This document shows, piece after piece, positions 1-10,701 of a stretch of 64,000 nt of DNA; the stretch's first letter is position 1, and each line of letters opens with the position of its first letter. Source of the DNA: Deinandra increscens subsp. villosa (taxonomy: Eukaryota > Streptophyta > Magnoliopsida > Asterales > Asteraceae). Where the stretch lies: assembly GCA_039602395.1 (NCBI GenBank), contig JBCNJP010000003.1, positions 65,214,278 through 65,278,277 of the forward strand, given 5' to 3'. A model generated the notes under the pieces. The model had not been told where the DNA came from and did no database searches. It was given only the letters and a program-made list of their open reading frames with translations. A program made the position numbers and the translations under genes.

Positions 1-1864
1 AAATCCATCCATATTAGAGATTTGTGCAAATTAGCTCATTTTAGGGTTTTGAACCTATTTTAGAGATTTGATGATCAAAATGCATGTTAAACTTGTTAAA
101 GCTGCTTGATTTATGTTGGTAAATGCCTAGGAATGATAGATAATGAATTGCATGTATGATCAGAAGCTGTTAGGTTGATTTTTAGGCAAATCCGTATGTT
201 TTTCGCGACCAGCGAAACTGTTGTTCTCTGGGCGAAACTAAGTAGCGAAATTATATCTCCTTCCAGCGACACTAACCAGCGAAACTATAGTGTCGCCGGG
301 AAACCTGACCAGACCAGCTCGAGCGAATCTATCGAGCGAAATACCTGAACGAAAGTTCAAACCAGTTTCCCTGCGAAACTAGGCTAGCGAAACTGCGTCA
401 GCAGTTTCGGGCGAAACTAGCCTAGCGAAACTGTGTCACCGGGCATTGCCTAGCGAAAGTGCTGCCCGTGCACCTAGCGAAACTGCCTAGCGAAACTATG
501 CTAGCGAAACTAAGACCTGACCTAAAAACCAAACTTGTGAAATTTGCTTAAGTGTTATGCCATGACTTACATGATTATGCCATGATGAAACATGTTTGAT
601 TTCTGATTATATAAACCCTTATCTACGATCAACCATTGGTGTCGTGTGTCGGTATGTCGAGTCATAGTTGCAACGTGCTATGTTATGGGCCATAGTGACG
701 TTAAGTAAAGATTAGACACGAAACTAATACTTAAGACCTAAACGTGTTCTAGGTCTTCGTTAAACAACAATATTTGGATTACTTGAAGAGTAGCAGTGCA
801 ACCAAAGGTGAGTGTCACTAACCCGCTTACCGTGAGTCCGATGGGCCACACCGAATAACTTAACGAAAAACAATGCTGATAAACTCGAGAGTGCTAGGCA
901 CCTCACTGATAAACATGAGAACCCGGGATGCTCGGCACCCACTTAATGAACTGAAGTGTTTTATGGGAAGCACTTGTGAACTCTGAATAAACGATTTCTG
1001 AAACGAAAACTGTTTTAATATGACTAGTGTAGGTTAAAGTCTAAACCATATGATATCACATGTTTTCTAAGGATGCCTTATAACTTAAAAGTCCTCAACT
1101 TAATTGTGCCATTAATTTGTGAAAGCGAGGGGATGTTGGGTAGATCTACTGGAGTTTGACAAACTCCGCCCCGTGGCACGGGGAGTGCACGGAGGTACAA
1201 TATCAGCCTATTTGACCGTGGTCCCGAGAGGACACGGGGGAGGCAGAAACCGCGATGACTTGGTCCGCACCGTACGGGATGGCTCGGCCCCCACAAAATA
1301 AGTCAGCTTTGGTACAAACTTCCTTAGAGCATGGAACAACGGATTAGCTACCCGCGATATCGGTTGAGTCCTTTAACTTTACGGAACTAGTACATACCCG
1401 ATGACGTGGTCACGGACAAACCATTTATAAACTAAGAATTAAATACGAGCATTGCTTTTCACCAATAAACATTTTGTAAGTATATCTTGACATGAATTAT
1501 GATTATGAGACCGGGCCAATGCATGACAAGCCCACTGTGAACTCACCAACCGTTAGGTTGACACTTGCGTGGTTTAAACTTTTGCAGATCGCTAAGGAGT
1601 ATCCGGAGCGGGTTGGCATGGCACGTGAAGACCTTTATTTTAATTGAACTATTTGGGAATCTAAAACAACACTTATGTAAAGCACGTGGTTAGTGCTAAA
1701 GACAATTATTTTTCCGCTGCGTATGTAATTGAAGACTTTGATTTATAACTTGTGTTTGAACTAACCCTGATTCGTTTAGTATTTGTAACTATGGTTGTGG
1801 ATCCTGGTCTAGTCGCGCCCCTTAACGGTATAAACTCCGTTAGTGGTAATTTGGGGGTGTGACA
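1..1864 (+). mobile_element. Partial Gypsy-type LTR, 3' end intact, left part outside the window
   Basis: The stretch is a close reverse-complement match to the solo LTR at 34719-37275. It ends in GGGGGTGTGACA, the CA end of an LTR. No primer-binding site follows at 1865, so this is a 3' LTR or a solo LTR rather than a 5' LTR. Strand is assigned from the TATA box and leader seen in the complete copy. The left part, with the TATA region, lies outside the window. The sequence directly after the end (ATATA at 1865-1869) is the candidate target duplication but cannot be checked. No protein is encoded; the short ORFs here have no family features. Confidence 0.8.
205..512 (+). repeat. Dense dispersed AGCGAAACT motif array inside the LTR
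   Basis: About 300 bases contain well over ten copies of AGCGAAACT or near variants (GCGAATCT, GCGAAATT), spaced irregularly from about 10 to 40 bases. The same array in reverse complement is at 36085-36390 in the solo LTR, with a second small cluster at 36900-37015. Spacers are not unique or equal in size, so this is not a CRISPR array. A role as a protein-binding cluster is only a guess. Confidence 0.7.
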
Positions 1865-1869
1865 ATATA

Positions 1870-3345
1870 TCACACTGAATGAATCATGCACCGCCATATG
1901 CCAAAGTAGCCTACCAAAAAAGAGGAAGTACCAGGCAGTTTACTATTCCTTGTCATATCCAAGGATGTGAGGTCAAGAACGCACTTGTCGACCTAGGAGC
2001 TAGCATAAATATTATGACATATTCAGTTTTTGCTAAACTCAAACTAGGAGAACCTAGGCCTATACGAATGAGCATACAATTAGCAGATCGTTCTGTCAAT
2101 TACCAAGAGGAATAATGGAAGACGTAGTGGTACAAGTATGAAATTTCACATTCCGTGTGGACTTTGTCATCTTAGATATAGACGAGGACGAGAGTGTCCC
2201 AATGATCCTTGGACGTCCATTCTCAGCCACTGCATGCACAATAATAGACGTAAAACAAGGATGGCTGACTCTTAGAATAAATGGCAAATCTCTCTCAGTC
2301 CATATCGACCAAACCATGGTGCATAGTCAAGACGACATCCTATACTTTCTTCAAGATGAAATAGTTCCTATGGAGAAGCCCTACAAGATAGCCTAAAATT
2401 ACATCTGGACGAATCCCAATTCTTAATACAACCAGATCCCGATATTCCCTGCTCGTCGACTGAAGAATGCAAACCGGAAACACTTAGCCTAATTTTCAAC
2501 AAGGATACTAACTGTCATGCTTTAGAGGATTTCAGAGCCTAAAATGAAACCCTCAATGGAAGACCCACCTTCACTAGAAGTAAAGGAGCTATCTACTCAA
2601 CTGGAGTACGTGTTTCTACAGGAAGACTCTTTGGAAGTATTCATAGATGATTTTTTAGTATTCGGAGATACTTTCGATCAATATCTAGCCAATCTAAAAA
2701 GTATCTTTGCACAGTGTGAGGAAAACAATCTAGTACTCAATTGGGAAAAATGTCACTTTATGATGAAAGTAGGCATCGTGTTGGGACATAAAATATCAAA
2801 TCCGAAGGTCGATAAAGCAAAAATCGCAACTATTTTGCAACCGTTACCACCGAAGAATGTAAAAGCCATCAGAAGTTTTCTAGGTCGAGCCGGATTCTAT
2901 CGTCATTTCATTCAAGACTTTTCAAAAATTTCACAACCCATGACCAAACTTCTCGAGAACGATGCAGAATTCATCTTCTACCGTGAATGCTTACAAGCAT
3001 ATAACACGCTTAAGGATAAGCTCACTAACGCCCAAATCATAGTCGCACTAGACTGGACGATTCCTTTTGAGTTAATGTGCAATGCAAGTGATTTCGCTAT
3101 AGGAGCCGTGCTAGGTTAAAGGAAAAATAAGCACTTTCATCCAATATATTACGCAAGTAAAACCCCCATGGATGCTCAAGAGAGCTATACATCAAAAAAG
3201 AAAGAGCTCCTAGCCATTGTTTTCACATTAGATAAGTTTAGATCGTATATTGTTCTCTCAAAATCAATGTGTACACCGATCATCCAACTATAAAGTATCT
3301 ATACACAAAGAAAGACGCAAAACCACGACTGATCAAATGGATAAT
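1870..3345 (+). pseudogene. Athila-type Gypsy protease / RT / RNase H remnant
   Basis: Decayed polyprotein of an Athila-like Ty3/Gypsy retrotransposon. The retropepsin is visible at 1879-2115, with active-site-like DLGASINIM (Athila proteins usually have this L). After a frame break it continues at 2109-2396 with the ILGRPF flap region. The pre-RT peptide PPSLEVKEL at about 2565 is followed almost at once by the RT catalytic FIDDF at about 2640, so most of the N-terminal half of RT is deleted. RT thumb (GHKISN, FLGRAGFYRHFI) and RNase H follow. A stop at 3117 and a frameshift near 3290 lie before the last readable piece (KKDAKPRLIKW, to 3345). A Tat LTR begins right after. Confidence 0.85.
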
Positions 3346-3714
3346 ATTTTTTTTGGTAAAAAATTATTGAAGCAATTCAGTGATCAATCTTAGAATGTGA
3401 GGTAGTGTACTTGATCAATTAGACAAAGAAAATGAAGAAATGAAATGGTGACATAAGGATTTAATCGAGGGAAAATCCGAAGATCCTATGAGTATCCTTA
3501 ATTATCTTGGCAAAAAACATCGGGAGCTGGCCTGAAAAGCCTACTGCCTAGCAATATTATTGATCCGAAAATGTAATTACAATGGTTGAGCAAGTATGAT
3601 CGACGATGCTAAGTGTTACAGAGAATTGCTATCAGCTAGTGAGTGTATATGTGAGTACGAGAGTTCGTATGTGTCTAATGTTGATCATAATGCTGATTAA
3701 ATAACAAAAATATA
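3346..3714 (-). repeat. Tat-2 3' LTR, outer segment
   Basis: Aligns by eye with the reverse complement of the Tat-1 LTR (43037-43616). Shared blocks are the TTTTGGTCAAAAA-like end, TGTGAGGTAG, CGAGGGAAAATCC, GAGTATCCT, GGCAAAAAACaTCGGG and TAAGTGTTaCAGAGAATTG, in the same order. It stops exactly where CACTAC begins at 3715 and resumes at 11901. Confidence 0.8.
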
Positions 3715-3734
3715 CACTACTAGAAACAGGGCCT

Positions 3735-3870
3735 TCCTTGACGCGTGAACGACGACCCACGCTACTTTTATGACGCGTAAAAATGCGTGTCATTAAAAAT
3801 CTGTAGTAATTTTACAAATTCTAAGAGTAGATGACGTGTATTTTTTGTGCGTCATAAAATTTGTGTCATA
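3735..3870. repeat. CACTA left subterminal repeats
   Basis: Copies of TTGACGCGTGA, ATGACGCGTAAAAATGCGTG and TGACGTG..GTGCGTCA occur in both orientations. These are the likely transposase-binding repeats of this family; the binding role is from CACTA family knowledge. Confidence 0.7.
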
Positions 3871-4090
3871 TAATAAATAAAATAAAAACACTGAGTACAC
3901 TTTAAAATGTGCGCGTCAAGAAGATCCGTCGTTTTATTTTTTTCCCGCCCAAAATTTTAACCCTAATTCTGCCAAAACCAATATTTACCCTAAATTCACA
4001 TTTAGTTTTCACTCCCACTCATTCGACTTACGACGGAAATAATCGATCCACACGCACCCAAATCGACTCCGGCGTTCCTCCACACGCACC

Positions 4091-4215
4091 CAAGTGGGTG
4101 CTTTCTAATATATGTTTCTAATTCGGTTCTAGCAAGAGAAAATTGCTAGAGATAGAATATGTTGCTTGTTTTGTATGTTTCACTAATCAAGTGGGTGCTT
4201 TCTAATATATGTTTC
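4091..4215 (+). repeat. Fragment of the Copia-1 LTR embedded in the CACTA element, with internal duplication
   Basis: Positions 4121-4215 match 26451-26545 of the Copia-1 LTR essentially base for base (about 95 bases, from ATTCGGTTCTAGC to ATATATGTTTC). A 28-base piece of the same segment (AAGTGGGTGCTTTC...) is repeated just before it at 4092-4119. The fragment has no LTR ends, so it looks like filler DNA gained during repair or template switching rather than an insertion. Confidence 0.8.
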
Positions 4216-4399
4216 ACTAGATATAGAATATGTTCCTCCACCCTAATCGACTCCGACGACCTAATCTACTCCGATGACCTAATCGACTCTGGCGGTTCCT
4301 TCACCCTCGTCTAGGTCGGCGACGTCCTCGACCTCGGCGGCCGGAGCTCCAAATCCTCTACTTCCTAATTCAAATGATTCTGTTGAGCTCCAAATCCTC

Positions 4400-5229
4400 T
4401 ACTTCCTAATCGACTCTGGCAGTTTCCCTTGTGCTCTCGACCTGGTGAGCATTACGATCTTGTTGTTTCGTTTTGTTTTGATTAGTTTAAGAGGGTAGAT
4501 TGAAAGTATTTTCTTTCTGTTGGTAGAACTTAACCATCCAAAGCAATTGGGTTGCATAGCAACATTAGAGCAGGGGTTTGAACCACCTGCTTTCCAAAGT
4601 AGACCAACTGAGTGCAGACCGAAGGAATGGCAGCAGAGACTGGGACTTACCGTTGGATAGCCTCCTAAGTTCACATAACTCGTTCCAACAGAGACTGTGA
4701 CTTACGTATAAAGCTCTAAGGAACCCTTCCAACAGTTGCTGCTTTTATTTTCTTGGTTTGCAGCCGTTGCAAAGTCTGCTTTATTGCAGCGATCCCTAAG
4801 CTCTGAGGAACCATTATGTAGGAGTTGTTGTGGTTATACTGAATGAAGGTTAGTTACGACTCATTAAACTAAACCCTTTACATGTTACTATACTAAGACT
4901 TAACTCAATGTTTTGTAGAATTTTATTTGTACCGTGTTATATTTTTGGTACTGAGAATAACAATGATGACATTTGCATCCTCTTTGAGAAACTCTTTAGC
5001 AATATACTATGGTGGTGTAATGAAATTAGGGGTCTTGCTTGTTGTTTTGGTGATCCTCTTTCAAGTAGCCATGAATTTAAAAGGATCCATTGTGAGTGTC
5101 CCATCTATTTGTTTCAGTTAGTATTGTAGATACAAGTAGTGTTTTGTTTATTTTGTAATTTAATTTCATTGAAATGTGTATGCGTCTTACTTATATTTTA
5201 CCTTTTCTAAGTGTTCCTATATTATATAG
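4400..5229 (+). other. Unassigned captured sequence with a hydrophobic reading frame
   Basis: No family was recognised. The frame 4927-5121 encodes about 64 residues with a strongly hydrophobic centre (GVLLVVLVILFQ), preceded by SSLRNSLAIYYGG. It resembles a membrane-spanning exon, and its end is followed by intron-like AT-rich sequence. A second possible exon is near 4520-4665. Because neighbouring sequence is captured exons, this may be a fourth captured gene, but the source gene is unknown. Confidence 0.3.
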
Positions 5230-5298
5230 GATCAAGGCTTGGATATGATATCAGAAGGTCTAGATACATTGAAAAACATGGCATAAGATATGAATGAG
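5230..5298 (+). pseudogene. Captured exon of a SYP7-type syntaxin (SNARE)
   Basis: A 69-base exon flanked by a splice acceptor (TATATAG) and a GT donor. It reads DQGLDMISEGLDTLKNMA, a stop, then DMNE. This is the conserved segment in front of the SNARE motif of plant SYP71/72/73-type Qc-SNAREs, which act in membrane fusion at the ER and plasma membrane. The in-frame TAA replaces the residue before DMNE. The downstream SNARE helix and membrane anchor are absent, so no function is expected. It lies in the CACTA element in the same direction as the next two captured fragments. Confidence 0.75.
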
Positions 5299-5605
5299 GT
5301 TTGCTTTCTTCTACTTAAAACTTCATCTAGCTTTTAAGTGCTCACAAAATTGGTCCCTTATATTTCATAATTTATGCAGGAAGTATAAATAATGTGTGTA
5401 ATTCTGAGAATTGCAGCCTAGTTATAGAAGTAAGTTTAATACATTATATGCATGTGCCACACGTACTCAAAACGTGCTAGGTAAACTTTTAATCACGTTA
5501 AATCGAATGATCATAAAAAATAATAATTTTAGGGTTTACAGGTTTCTCTCATTATTTCAATTTAAGTTTTGTTGATCAATTCACAAAATTTTGCGTTTTT
5601 TATAG

Positions 5606-6178
5606 GAGTTGTGGCGTAGGAAGGTCGAGAATTACTGGGATCTTTTGAGCCCAAAATATCAACATATACTATAAGGAGTTTGATGGACATGAAGGCAAAT
5701 TTAGATTCATTTGGAGCTGCTTTGGGAAACAAAGATCTTTGGGTAATAAATGTTGTCACTGAAGATGGACCAAACACAATGAAGCTTATTTATAATAGAG
5801 GCTTAATCGGCTCAATTCATAACTAGTATGGTATTTTTATTTCATAACTTGTGTACATCAGCTAGGGACCTGCACAAAATATGACCTATTTCACCATTTA
5901 CTCGAAATCGCAGGTGTGAAGCATACTCAGACATACTTGAGAAGAAAGGCTACAGTGGTGAAGATTTGCTGATCGTATCATCAGACCTACAGGCTTCCTA
6001 ATTGTTCGGCACAAAAAGCCCATTATCAACTTCGTGAAGAAATATTTACCTGCGATAACTGGGAGACGGTGGCATTGGCAGATTCGGTATCAGAAACAGA
6101 TGGAGATGATGTTGTGCTGATAGTCCAAAAGAAACTAGGGCTCACAAGTGAAAGCATTGGGAAACAGACTAAGTTTTG
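5606..6178 (+). pseudogene. Captured 3' exons of a Golgi QUA2-like/PMT-type methyltransferase
   Basis: Two exons of a DUF248 (putative SAM-dependent methyltransferase, QUASIMODO2-like) gene. Exon A (5606-5821) starts after ATAG and reads ELWRRKVENYW, then after a frameshift SLMDMKANLDSFGAAL, DLWVINVV, GPNTMKLIYNRGLIGS. Exon B (about 5912-6178) reads CEAYSDILEKKGYSGEDLL, then IIRPTGFLIVRHKKP and VKKYLPA, ending in VVLIVQKKLGLTSES before TGA. A block after CEAY is deleted and several frame breaks exist. Intact members are type II Golgi membrane proteins involved in pectin modification; here only the C-terminal part of the catalytic domain remains. Confidence 0.85.
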
Positions 6179-6651
6179 AACCCCTTAAAAAGGTATTAAA
6201 TGTGGGAGTGGGGGTTTTGTTGCATCAAATTGTGACTTTAGTTTCTCCTTTTGATTTAGTTGATTTATTTTTATGATATACATTTGCATATTACTAGGCT
6301 CCAACAAGCCAATTTCTTTCTGATTAATGTATTAGTTATGTATGTCTTGTCCATTTACTTTTTAGAGATTGCTCGAGACTTACTTTTCTTTCTCATGTAC
6401 CTCATCATAAGTAACAAGCCTTTAATTCTGGTTTAACTTAACTCATGAAATGACATCTTATAAGCAAATATTAGAATTAATTATTTGGCTTTTAATATAG
6501 TGTTAGCTAGGGTATTTTGTAATTTTATTTATAAAAATGTCGACAAGAAAACATAAGATCTCTGTGATTCAAATTCATATATAAAAACTGTATTATTAAT
6601 AGAATAATGTCTACATTCGTTTTTTCTTAGCTAGTACTAAACGTGCCTTTA

Positions 6652-6998
6652 GGTGCATATGATGATGACGAAGTTGCTGCCAGACCATGCGATCTTGCTG
6701 CCTTGAAGTATTGGAGCCCTGGGACACTCATTAATTTTCCGGTGACAAATCATAAGAGTCGCATTAGTATTATTAAGCCGCGTGCTTTACAACAAGCAAA
6801 GGATTTTTCTTTGAACATGAAACTTCATCTCCTACCACTATTGTATTTATGTGAACTGTGATGTCATATTTGCTTTTGTTTTCACCATATACTGCACTAA
6901 TATACATATTGTTGTTGGTGCTAGGTCACGAATTATACAAATGACCTTCAAGAGATGCAAAACATACTAAGATTAGATTACCTTGCATCACTCAGAAG
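6652..6998 (+). pseudogene. Captured AP2-domain exons (WRI1/AINTEGUMENTA-like factor)
   Basis: Two exons with canonical splice sites. Exon A (6652-6741), after CCTTTAG, reads GAYDDDEVAARPCDLAALKY and continues WSPGTLINFP to a GT donor. This is the C-terminal half of an AP2 DNA-binding domain of the AP2/AIL/WRI1 subfamily, beginning where the known micro-exon boundary lies. Exon B (6925-6998), after GCTAG, reads VTNYTNDLQEMQNILRLDYL then ASLRR, the linker between two AP2 repeats. The YDLAALKYWG consensus is changed (CDLAALKYWS), consistent with decay. The first half of the domain and the rest of the factor are absent. Confidence 0.88.
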
Positions 6999-6999
6999 G

Positions 7000-7967
7000 T
7001 ATAAAATGCTAGTAATGCATGCATGTGCATAATTATTGGAGATGCCCCACACAAAAATAGCGTTTAAGAAAGAGGCTTGCCGGGTACAATCCCCTTATAG
7101 GTCCCACACGCTATGAGTGGAAGCCATCTTCCTGAGCACTATTAGTCGTCTTGGGTAATGTTATCATTCTTCGCTGATTGATTAGTGTTTTCTTTTATCA
7201 TAGGTTTAGCCAATTAGTTTAGATCTTGGCTGGTAAATATTGTGTGCTATTTTTCCTCTGAACCAACTAATCATCTGTTAACATCAGGATTTCATGCGGT
7301 GTTATGACATGTGTTTTATGTCTGTGAATATCCAGGTTGCTGTGAATCTACAGTTTATGTTATGGAAAGTAGTCTCTGTGGGTAGTTCAGTAACTTGAAA
7401 TGTTTATGAAAACCAGACAATCGATAATTGATAGTCAACTAAGGAAAAAAGGTTCTGCAAATAAGGTGTTGATGAATAACAGGAAGAAGCACAAAAGATA
7501 AAATTCTTCTAGTTTGGAAAATACAAGGGGGGGGGGGGGGGAGGGGTTACAGTAGGAAGGTTGCTTTAACATCTAGCCTATGCTTATTGTTGCTTGGTTT
7601 CAGAATTTTCCTACATGGTTAGTTATTCCTCGTGGTGATCTTGTTTTTTTAATAGCGTACAGGTGATGGAATCTCATCAAGCTACAAAATTGGACGCATT
7701 TGGAACATCATCCGGAACTCCTAAAACTTCTTAGTTATTTAGAAGCTAACAAACGTATCAGACTACTAGAACATGTAATCTTTTTTTTTCTTTCATATCC
7801 GAGTTTATATGTTTTGCAGTATTTATATGCACCAGAAGGTACATATATATATTGTTTTGTTGATACTCAACATTTGCTGCATTGTCTGCCCTGCCATATC
7901 TTCAAAACCAACAGCTCTGATCGTTCATTTGATCTTAGTGCCCATCGTTGTTGATCTTAGTGCCCAT
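7000..7967 (+). other. CACTA interior without a recognisable gene
   Basis: AT-rich, intron-like sequence that may continue the captured AP2 gene. It contains a run of G with one A near 7528-7546 and a short frame at 7700-7954 that I cannot assign. Just before the nested retroelement, GATCTTAGTGCCCAT is present twice (7931-7945 and 7953-7967). Confidence 0.4.
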
Positions 7968-8372
7968 TGTTAATCCTTCGTTGATCACAAACTTGATCAT
8001 CTTCCATTTGCTGCTTTAATTTTGATAACATGTTTGGAAACTAGAAACAGGAATGAAACGTGAAACTGTGTTTGTGTGCGTACGGAATTTTAACTGAATT
8101 GATGATATGAACGTAATAATACAATAGAATCCAGCCCCTATTTATTTGACCCATCTAGTAACGGTTTACTAACACCGTTAGTAGTTAACTTCCTAACTGT
8201 CATAACCACCTAACAGTCCCTAACGGAAACTACCTATCCAAACAATTTAGACATTGTTTCGGACCTTATTCTAACGGGTTGGGTTCCCATTTAGCCTCCT
8301 GCCCATGAATATATTGTTTGACCTAATAACATAATTACATAATTAGTAAAAGACTTAAACGATTTACTAACA
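7968..8372 (-). repeat. ARID retroelement 3' LTR
   Basis: Matches 10264-10701 nearly throughout, with small indels. TG...CA ends on the plus strand (TGTTAATCC...TTTACTAACA). The coding remnant starts about 40 bases away at 8415. Confidence 0.8.
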
Positions 8373-8414
8373 ATACACCCCCTAAATCGTTTATGTCTTT
8401 GCTACTGCTTTTCT

Positions 8415-10263
8415 TCAAGCTTTTGGTTCAAGGAGGGTGTAATCCTCGTCAACGGACTGACCCGGGGCTGCCTCCTCTTCTTCCGGTTCACTATCTTCAA
8501 TCCTTGCTTCTTCATGCATCCCAACGAGCCCTCTAATTGGTCTGAAACTGGCTAGAAAGTCACGAACTGCACTCCCACACCTTTTCTTCCACTTGGGAAT
8601 TTCATGACCACTTTGTTCTTCTTCTTTCTCTCGAGCAATTCGTTCTTTGTTGCTTCGTTCTTCCTCCTTGCACCTGCTTATCTCATCTTTCTCCTTGTCG
8701 GTATAATGAATCTTGTTCTTTGCCTCATAGTAGTAGAAATCGAGCAAATCCAAATATTTCACATATGCCAAACGTATCTCGTTTCCTTTACCGAAGCCAT
8801 AACCCATATCTCTACCAACTTTGTTCCATGCTTTATCTTGGCTTACTATTTCGTACTCTCCTTCCTTTTGTATCGCCAAGTAACGATCAAGGATATCTAT
8901 CCTACTCCCATCCGATAACGTTGGTGGAAAAGACTTGTTCCTTAGGATTCTAAGGTAGTCTTTAACAAACCATTCCACCAATTTTTCGAATTCCGTATGG
9001 AAATAAAACTTGTGTTTCATGAATAAATCATGAACCTTCAGAAGTTCTATGAAATTGATACAACTATTCACATTCTGATCATTGATTAAAACAATAGACT
9101 CACCGGTCAATGTAGTGGGCTTGTAGTTGATCTTGTTCCATATTTCTTACCTTTCCAAGTCGTGTGTCATGTGTGGTTCCCTTTCAAGTAGAGAAAGATA
9201 TTCTTGAATTGCTTGTTTCTCTTTAACAAAGAGATCTTCACGTTCTCCTTGTATCACACGCAAATCTACAACATTCTCATCACCCCCTTTAACGATGATA
9301 TTGAGAGTTTCATCTTCTTGTTCCTCTTGTTCACGGCCATCATGCCATCCATGTAGATACACTTCGAGTGCATCTCTCTCTCGTTCATACTCCATCTTTT
9401 CAGTCAACTTATCTAAATAGGCATCTTCGATGTCCACCAAGGCACCCATGTTAATGGGCTCTTCATATTTCATATTCCTCTTTATCATATGTTCGATGTA
9501 ACACCGTTCTCCATCGAATACGACTTCCAAACCTTGGCGTGTTAACTGATCCAAACTAAGGGAATTTTTCGTGTGTTTGGGTACATAATACACACATTGT
9601 ATCGTGCGAATAGAGTTTTCCACAATCAAGTTTGTTTCACCAATTCCATGTATGGAAATGAAATCGTTCTCCCCTTCGATTGTATCCACTCCGAACGTTC
9701 TCTTAATTCTAGTAAATATCGATTTATTACCGCACATGTGGTGTTTCAACCGAGTGTCTACATACCATATCTCATTCCAAGGACCCCATTGGTCCCATGC
9801 ACAAAAAACTCCATTTCTTTGACTGATTTTGGTAAATTAAAAAATTTACATGGACAAATAGCGCGCAATGCCCGACGTCATCACATACGTAACAAGTAGC
9901 CACTTCCTCTTGAACTTTCTGATTTCTCCTTGCCCGTAAACCCTTCTTTCTAGAACCCCTTGCCCATCTAGTCTTGATTCCACTCTGTCCCTCATCCAAC
10001 ATCACTGACTTGCCCTTACTCGTAACTTCGTTTTGCAGATTCAACTTCGAAAAACCCATTGTCACCCCCCTTGCCTCTTGCGTCGGTCTGGTCTACATGG
10101 TTACTGCTTCTCGAATTAAACTTCACACGAGGAATCACACCCCCTTTCTCTGCAATCAATGATGATGATGGCGACTGATCTGTTTCCCCGCTGTAAACAG
10201 CCTTCGAACGCCAAAACATTGCCCTCTCTGCCCTCCCTGGATCGCCCCTTGCTCTGATGCCAT
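8415..10263 (-). pseudogene. Degenerate gag-like zinc knuckle + retropepsin-like + ARID gene
   Basis: Read right to left. A possible ATG overlaps the primer-binding site (10263). A basic region (RGSRKKGLRARR) precedes a zinc knuckle, CYVCDDVGHCALF, whose last Cys is reached only after a frameshift near 9860. A Copia-type retropepsin-like domain follows (to about 9480); its active site reads WYVDTR rather than DSG/DTG, then HHMCGN and YYVPKHTKNSLSLDQL, so it should be inactive. A charged linker leads to an ARID domain in 8415-9110: LVEWFVKDYL, LDRYLAIQKEGEYEIVS, MGYGFGKGNEIRLAYVKYL. ARID domains bind AT-rich DNA in chromatin complexes. The C terminus is acidic. At least two frameshifts and a break near 9147 make it a pseudogene. 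Confidence 0.8.
10251..10262 (-). promoter_or_regulatory. Primer-binding site of the ARID retroelement
   Basis: The minus strand reads TGGCATCAGAGC, one change from the TGGTATCAGAGC site that pairs with the 3' end of initiator methionine tRNA in plant Copia elements. It lies directly inside the 5' LTR end. Confidence 0.75.
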
Positions 10264-10701
10264 TGTTAATCCTTTGATGATCACAAACTTGATCATCTTC
10301 CATTCACTGCTTTAATTTTGATAACATGTTTGGAAACTAGAAACTGGAATGAAACGTGAAACTGTGTTTGTGTGCGTAAGGAATTTTGAGAGAGAATTAG
10401 AAAACTGAATTTGACGATATGAACTTATTAATACAATAGAATCCAGCCCCTATTTATTTGACCCATCCACTAACGGTTTTACTATCATCGTTAGTAGTTA
10501 ACTTCCTAACTGTCATAACCACCTAACAATCCCTAACGGAAACTACCTATCCAAACAATCTAGACATTGTTTTGGACCTTATTCTAACGGGTTGGGTTCC
10601 ATTTAATTACAACCCAGTAAACATGGCCTCCGGCCCATAAATATATTGTTTGACCTAATAACATAGTTATATAACTAGTAAAAAACTTACGATTAACTAA
10701 A
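10264..10701 (-). repeat. ARID retroelement 5' LTR
   Basis: Direct repeat of 7968-8372. It contains extra short segments near 10390 and 10605. The outer end is eroded (CTAAA instead of CTAACA), so the boundary is uncertain by a few bases. Confidence 0.75.

Larger units (their letters stand above)
7968..10701 (-). mobile_element. Small LTR retroelement encoding a zinc-knuckle/retropepsin/ARID protein
   Basis: Direct repeats of 405 and about 438 bases (7968-8372 and 10264-10701) begin TGTTAATCC on the plus strand. On the minus strand a methionine-tRNA-type primer-binding site (10251-10262) follows the right-hand repeat, so the element reads right to left and the right repeat is the 5' LTR. Flanks CCCAT (7963-7967) and ACCAT (10702-10706) look like a mutated 5-bp duplication. 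The internal 1.9 kb carries a degenerate gene and no RT or integrase, so the element is non-autonomous. It sits inside the CACTA element. Confidence 0.8.

Noticed and set aside
205..512. Possible CRISPR-like array of AGCGAAACT
   Set aside because: Repeats are too short, spacing is irregular, and the same spacers recur in the inverted copy; the genome is a plant.
7528..7546. Poly-G run as a functional G-quadruplex
   Set aside because: A single homopolymer in non-coding transposon sequence; could be a sequencing or slippage artefact.
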